A DNA stretch of 7,584 nucleotides from the NCBI GenBank assembly GCA_003023485.1, contig PXSG01000044.1:1-7584 (forward strand), read 5' to 3'. The DNA comes from Halobacteriales archaeon SW_10_68_16 (GTDB lineage: Archaea; Halobacteriota; Halobacteria; Halobacteriales; Haloarculaceae). Positions 6,604 through 7,584 of the stretch are shown here, one piece after another (the stretch's first letter is position 1; every line of letters begins with the position of its first letter). The notes under the pieces were generated by a model. It searched no databases, had not been told where the DNA came from, and saw only the letters and a list, made by a program, of their open reading frames with translations. The position numbers were made by a program, and so were the translations under genes.

Positions 6604-6801
6604 TTACCGCGGGCGTGTCGTAAGTCCCCACCAGCAGTCCGGACAGTGCACGTCGACAGCCGTCTCCTCTACCACCAGAATCCAGTCACCGGGGAGGGCG
6701 CTCTCGTGGCCACAGCGGGGACACACGAGGACGCTCTTAGACCCCACCGAGTCTGGCGTCTCGCCGGACCCGACGGTCCCGGCCGCGTTCGTGGGGGTCA
6801 T
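6604..6801 (-). CDS. Small zinc-ribbon protein
   Basis: Short soluble protein of 65 residues with an Ala/Gly/Ser N-terminus (1-22) and a zinc ribbon. The first knuckle is CPRCGHES (Cys27, Cys30) and the second is CPDCW (Cys53, Cys56), with 22 residues between, among them the beta-like GDWILVVEETAVDVHC. Haloarchaea encode many such mini zinc-ribbon proteins of unknown role. The ATG at 6801 is 51 bases after the archease stop. No good Shine-Dalgarno site is seen, and the AT-richer run ACAAACACTTA about 30 bases before the ATG could be a promoter. It sits between archease and DUF5788 on the same strand. The four cysteines in order and the clean boundaries make it a convincing gene. Confidence 0.8.
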   Translation of the reverse strand: MTPTNAAGTVGSGETPDSVGSKSVLVCPRCGHESALPGDWILVVEETAVDVHCPDCWWGLTTRPR

Positions 6802-6852
6802 ACCTGAGAGTAGGGGTTCGACGGGTAAGTGTTTGTTGGCGAACTGTAACGA

Positions 6853-7263
6853 TCAAACGTCGAAGACGACGTAGGCGTGGAACCCCGAATCCCTCTCGGA
6901 GATGTCCATCTCGGAGTAGGTGACTGCCTTCAAATCGCGGGCGGTCACGGCCCCGAGCGGAACCCCGCGGAAGGAGCCATCGGCGCGCCATCCGCCCCCG
7001 GTCTCCGCGACAGTCGCCGCGTTGTCCACGGGCAGGACCGAACGGACGTCCCGTTCGTAGATGAGGCGGTCGAGGTAGTCGAACAGGAGTGCTTCGCATC
7101 CCTCGGCAGTCACCGAGACGTCGTGGCGCTGGCCGCCCCCGGGGACAGTCTCGCACATGGCTGCGGCCATGCCGTCGGCGACCGCGGCGAACGTGTCTCC
7201 GAGCGTCTCGCCAGTCGCCTCGACGGCCACGTCGGCGGTGTGTTCGCGGAGTTCGTAGCCCAT
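6853..7263 (-). CDS. Archease, RtcB tRNA-ligase cofactor
   Basis: Small cytosolic protein that speeds guanylylation and turnover of the RNA ligase RtcB, which joins exons of spliced tRNAs. The 136 residues begin MGYELREHTADVAVEATG; the HTAD motif (8-11) holds metal-binding residues, LLFDYLDRLIYERD (60-73) is the characteristic helix, and LKAVTYSEMDI (111-121) with YVVFDV at the very end gives the final conserved Asp. An earlier GTG at 7269 is possible, but GGTGA at 7274-7270 is ideally placed for the ATG at 7263. No rtcB gene lies in the window, and the gene next to it on the other strand is an acetyltransferase-like one. Archease may head a minus-strand group with the zinc-ribbon, DUF5788 and polX genes. 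Confidence 0.94.
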   Translation of the reverse strand: MGYELREHTADVAVEATGETLGDTFAAVADGMAAAMCETVPGGGQRHDVSVTAEGCEALLFDYLDRLIYERDVRSVLPVDNAATVAETGGGWRADGSFRGVPLGAVTARDLKAVTYSEMDISERDSGFHAYVVFDV

Positions 7264-7269
7264 CGTCAC

Positions 7270-7274
7270 TCACC
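7270..7274 (-). promoter_or_regulatory. Shine-Dalgarno site of archease
   Basis: GGTGA on the minus strand pairs with the 3' end of archaeal 16S rRNA and lies six bases before the ATG at 7263. It decides this start over the GTG at 7269, which would directly abut the site. Archease is the one gene here with a clear ribosome site, so its message should have a leader. Confidence 0.6.
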
Positions 7275-7388
7275 TGTCCAGGGCTGGGAGGAGCGTACCG
7301 GAACCATACGTCGGATACGAGGCCGGCTCTGAAAGGGTTGTGGCTGCGTTCGCCGGCACGCTGGCCGTCGCTGTCTCTTGCATGCGGT
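7275..7388. other. Divergent intergenic DNA between archease and the acetyltransferase gene
   Basis: This non-coding stretch must hold the archease promoter. No clear TATA box is seen for the minus strand; CGTATCC and CGTATGG (minus strand, near 7301-7319) are the only AT-leaning candidates. I see no RNA gene, terminator T-run or repeat in it, apart from a short GCATGC palindrome. Confidence 0.5.
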
Positions 7389-7405
7389 GGAATTATTAGG
7401 ATTCC
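7389..7405 (+). promoter_or_regulatory. TATA-like box inside an inverted repeat before the acetyltransferase gene
   Basis: The AT-rich GAATTATTAG begins about 33 bases before the GTG at 7424 and is the most AT-rich spot nearby, which fits a leaderless promoter. GGAAT (7389-7393) and ATTCC (7401-7405) flank its core as a perfect inverted repeat; with a two-base bulge the dyad extends to GCGG and CCGC. Between box and start lies CCGCACGTACGG (7405-7416), a palindrome with one mismatched pair. The promoter call is fair; the operator idea is tentative. Confidence 0.5.
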
Positions 7406-7423
7406 CGCACGTACGGAAGGGTA

Positions 7424-7584
7424 GTGAGCGTCAACATCCAACGACGCGTCATCAACCCCGGCAGCGACGAGGGCGTCGAGCGGGCCTGGCAACTCAAAGA
7501 GCGCATCCGGAAGGAAGACGGGGTGCTCCGGCAGCGCCGGCGCTTCTTCGAGAGCGCGTACAAGCGCTCGACGGTCTACCTATA
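7424..7584 (+). CDS. GNAT-type N-acetyltransferase, N-terminal fragment
   Basis: Start of a gene cut by the right edge; 53 full codons are visible. From GTG at 7424 it reads MSVNIQRRVINPGSDEGVERAW, then QLKERIRKEDGVLRQRRRFFES and AYKRSTVYLY. This resembles the N-terminus of a group of haloarchaeal GNAT acetyltransferases, in which a beta strand and long basic helix come before the acetyl-CoA site. The diagnostic acetyl-CoA motif would lie outside the window, so the family assignment rests on recalled similarity of the first strand and helix only. The start fits the TATA-like box at 7389-7405. It diverges from archease across 160 bases. The substrate cannot be told. Confidence 0.55.
   Translation, partial: MSVNIQRRVINPGSDEGVERAWQLKERIRKEDGVLRQRRRFFESAYKRSTVYL

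Noticed and set aside
6548..6631. Longer DUF5788 protein from the ATG at 6631
   Set aside because: The extra residues do not resemble the family, run through the gap with the tandem octamers and overlap the zinc-ribbon gene by 28 bases.
7264..7423. Possible tRNA or small RNA in the divergent gap
   Set aside because: No cloverleaf, T-loop consensus or convincing long stem was found; only short dyads near the promoter.

Overview
The window looks like chromosomal DNA of a haloarchaeon (class Halobacteria). It is very GC-rich, its proteins are acidic (DnaK, GrpE and PolX are full of D and E), several genes have AT-rich TATA-like boxes about 27 bases before the start codon as in leaderless haloarchaeal transcripts, and several proteins belong to small families known mainly from haloarchaea. 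The genus cannot be fixed from what is visible. No tRNA, rRNA, CRISPR array, insertion sequence or integrase was found; this is core housekeeping DNA, almost fully coding.

Layout. Left part, minus strand: dnaK (start 1942, running off the left edge) preceded by grpE (2769-2041), an Hsp70 chaperone and its nucleotide exchange factor. Each has its own TATA-like box, and dnaK has two overlapping palindromes between box and start. Divergent from grpE is a plus-strand DUF5787-type gene (2855-3813). It ends back-to-back, with no bases between, against a minus-strand DUF5797-type winged-helix gene (4302-3814). Right part, minus strand: archease (7263-6853), a small zinc-ribbon protein (6801-6604), a DUF5788-type protein (6547-6089) and DNA polymerase X (6092-4359). 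The last two overlap by four bases. At the right edge a plus-strand acetyltransferase-like gene begins (7424) and is cut off.

Two genes are broken as written. In dnaK the reading frame is lost after Ile472, where the C-terminal lid should begin, and the lid plus its Gly/Ala/Pro linker is followed by the start of a second, identical in-phase copy (99 identical bases, spacing 426). Both anomalies share the same breakpoint, so one event, or one assembly error at the window edge, may explain both. In the DUF5787 gene one base appears to be missing near 3584; putting it back restores a Cys-rich C-terminus that ends exactly against the neighbouring gene.

The points most worth following up are the dnaK disruption and duplication, the putative operator in front of dnaK, and the possibility that the DUF5787 protein is an iron-sulfur nuclease of the PD-(D/E)XK type. 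That last idea rests on motif reading only.
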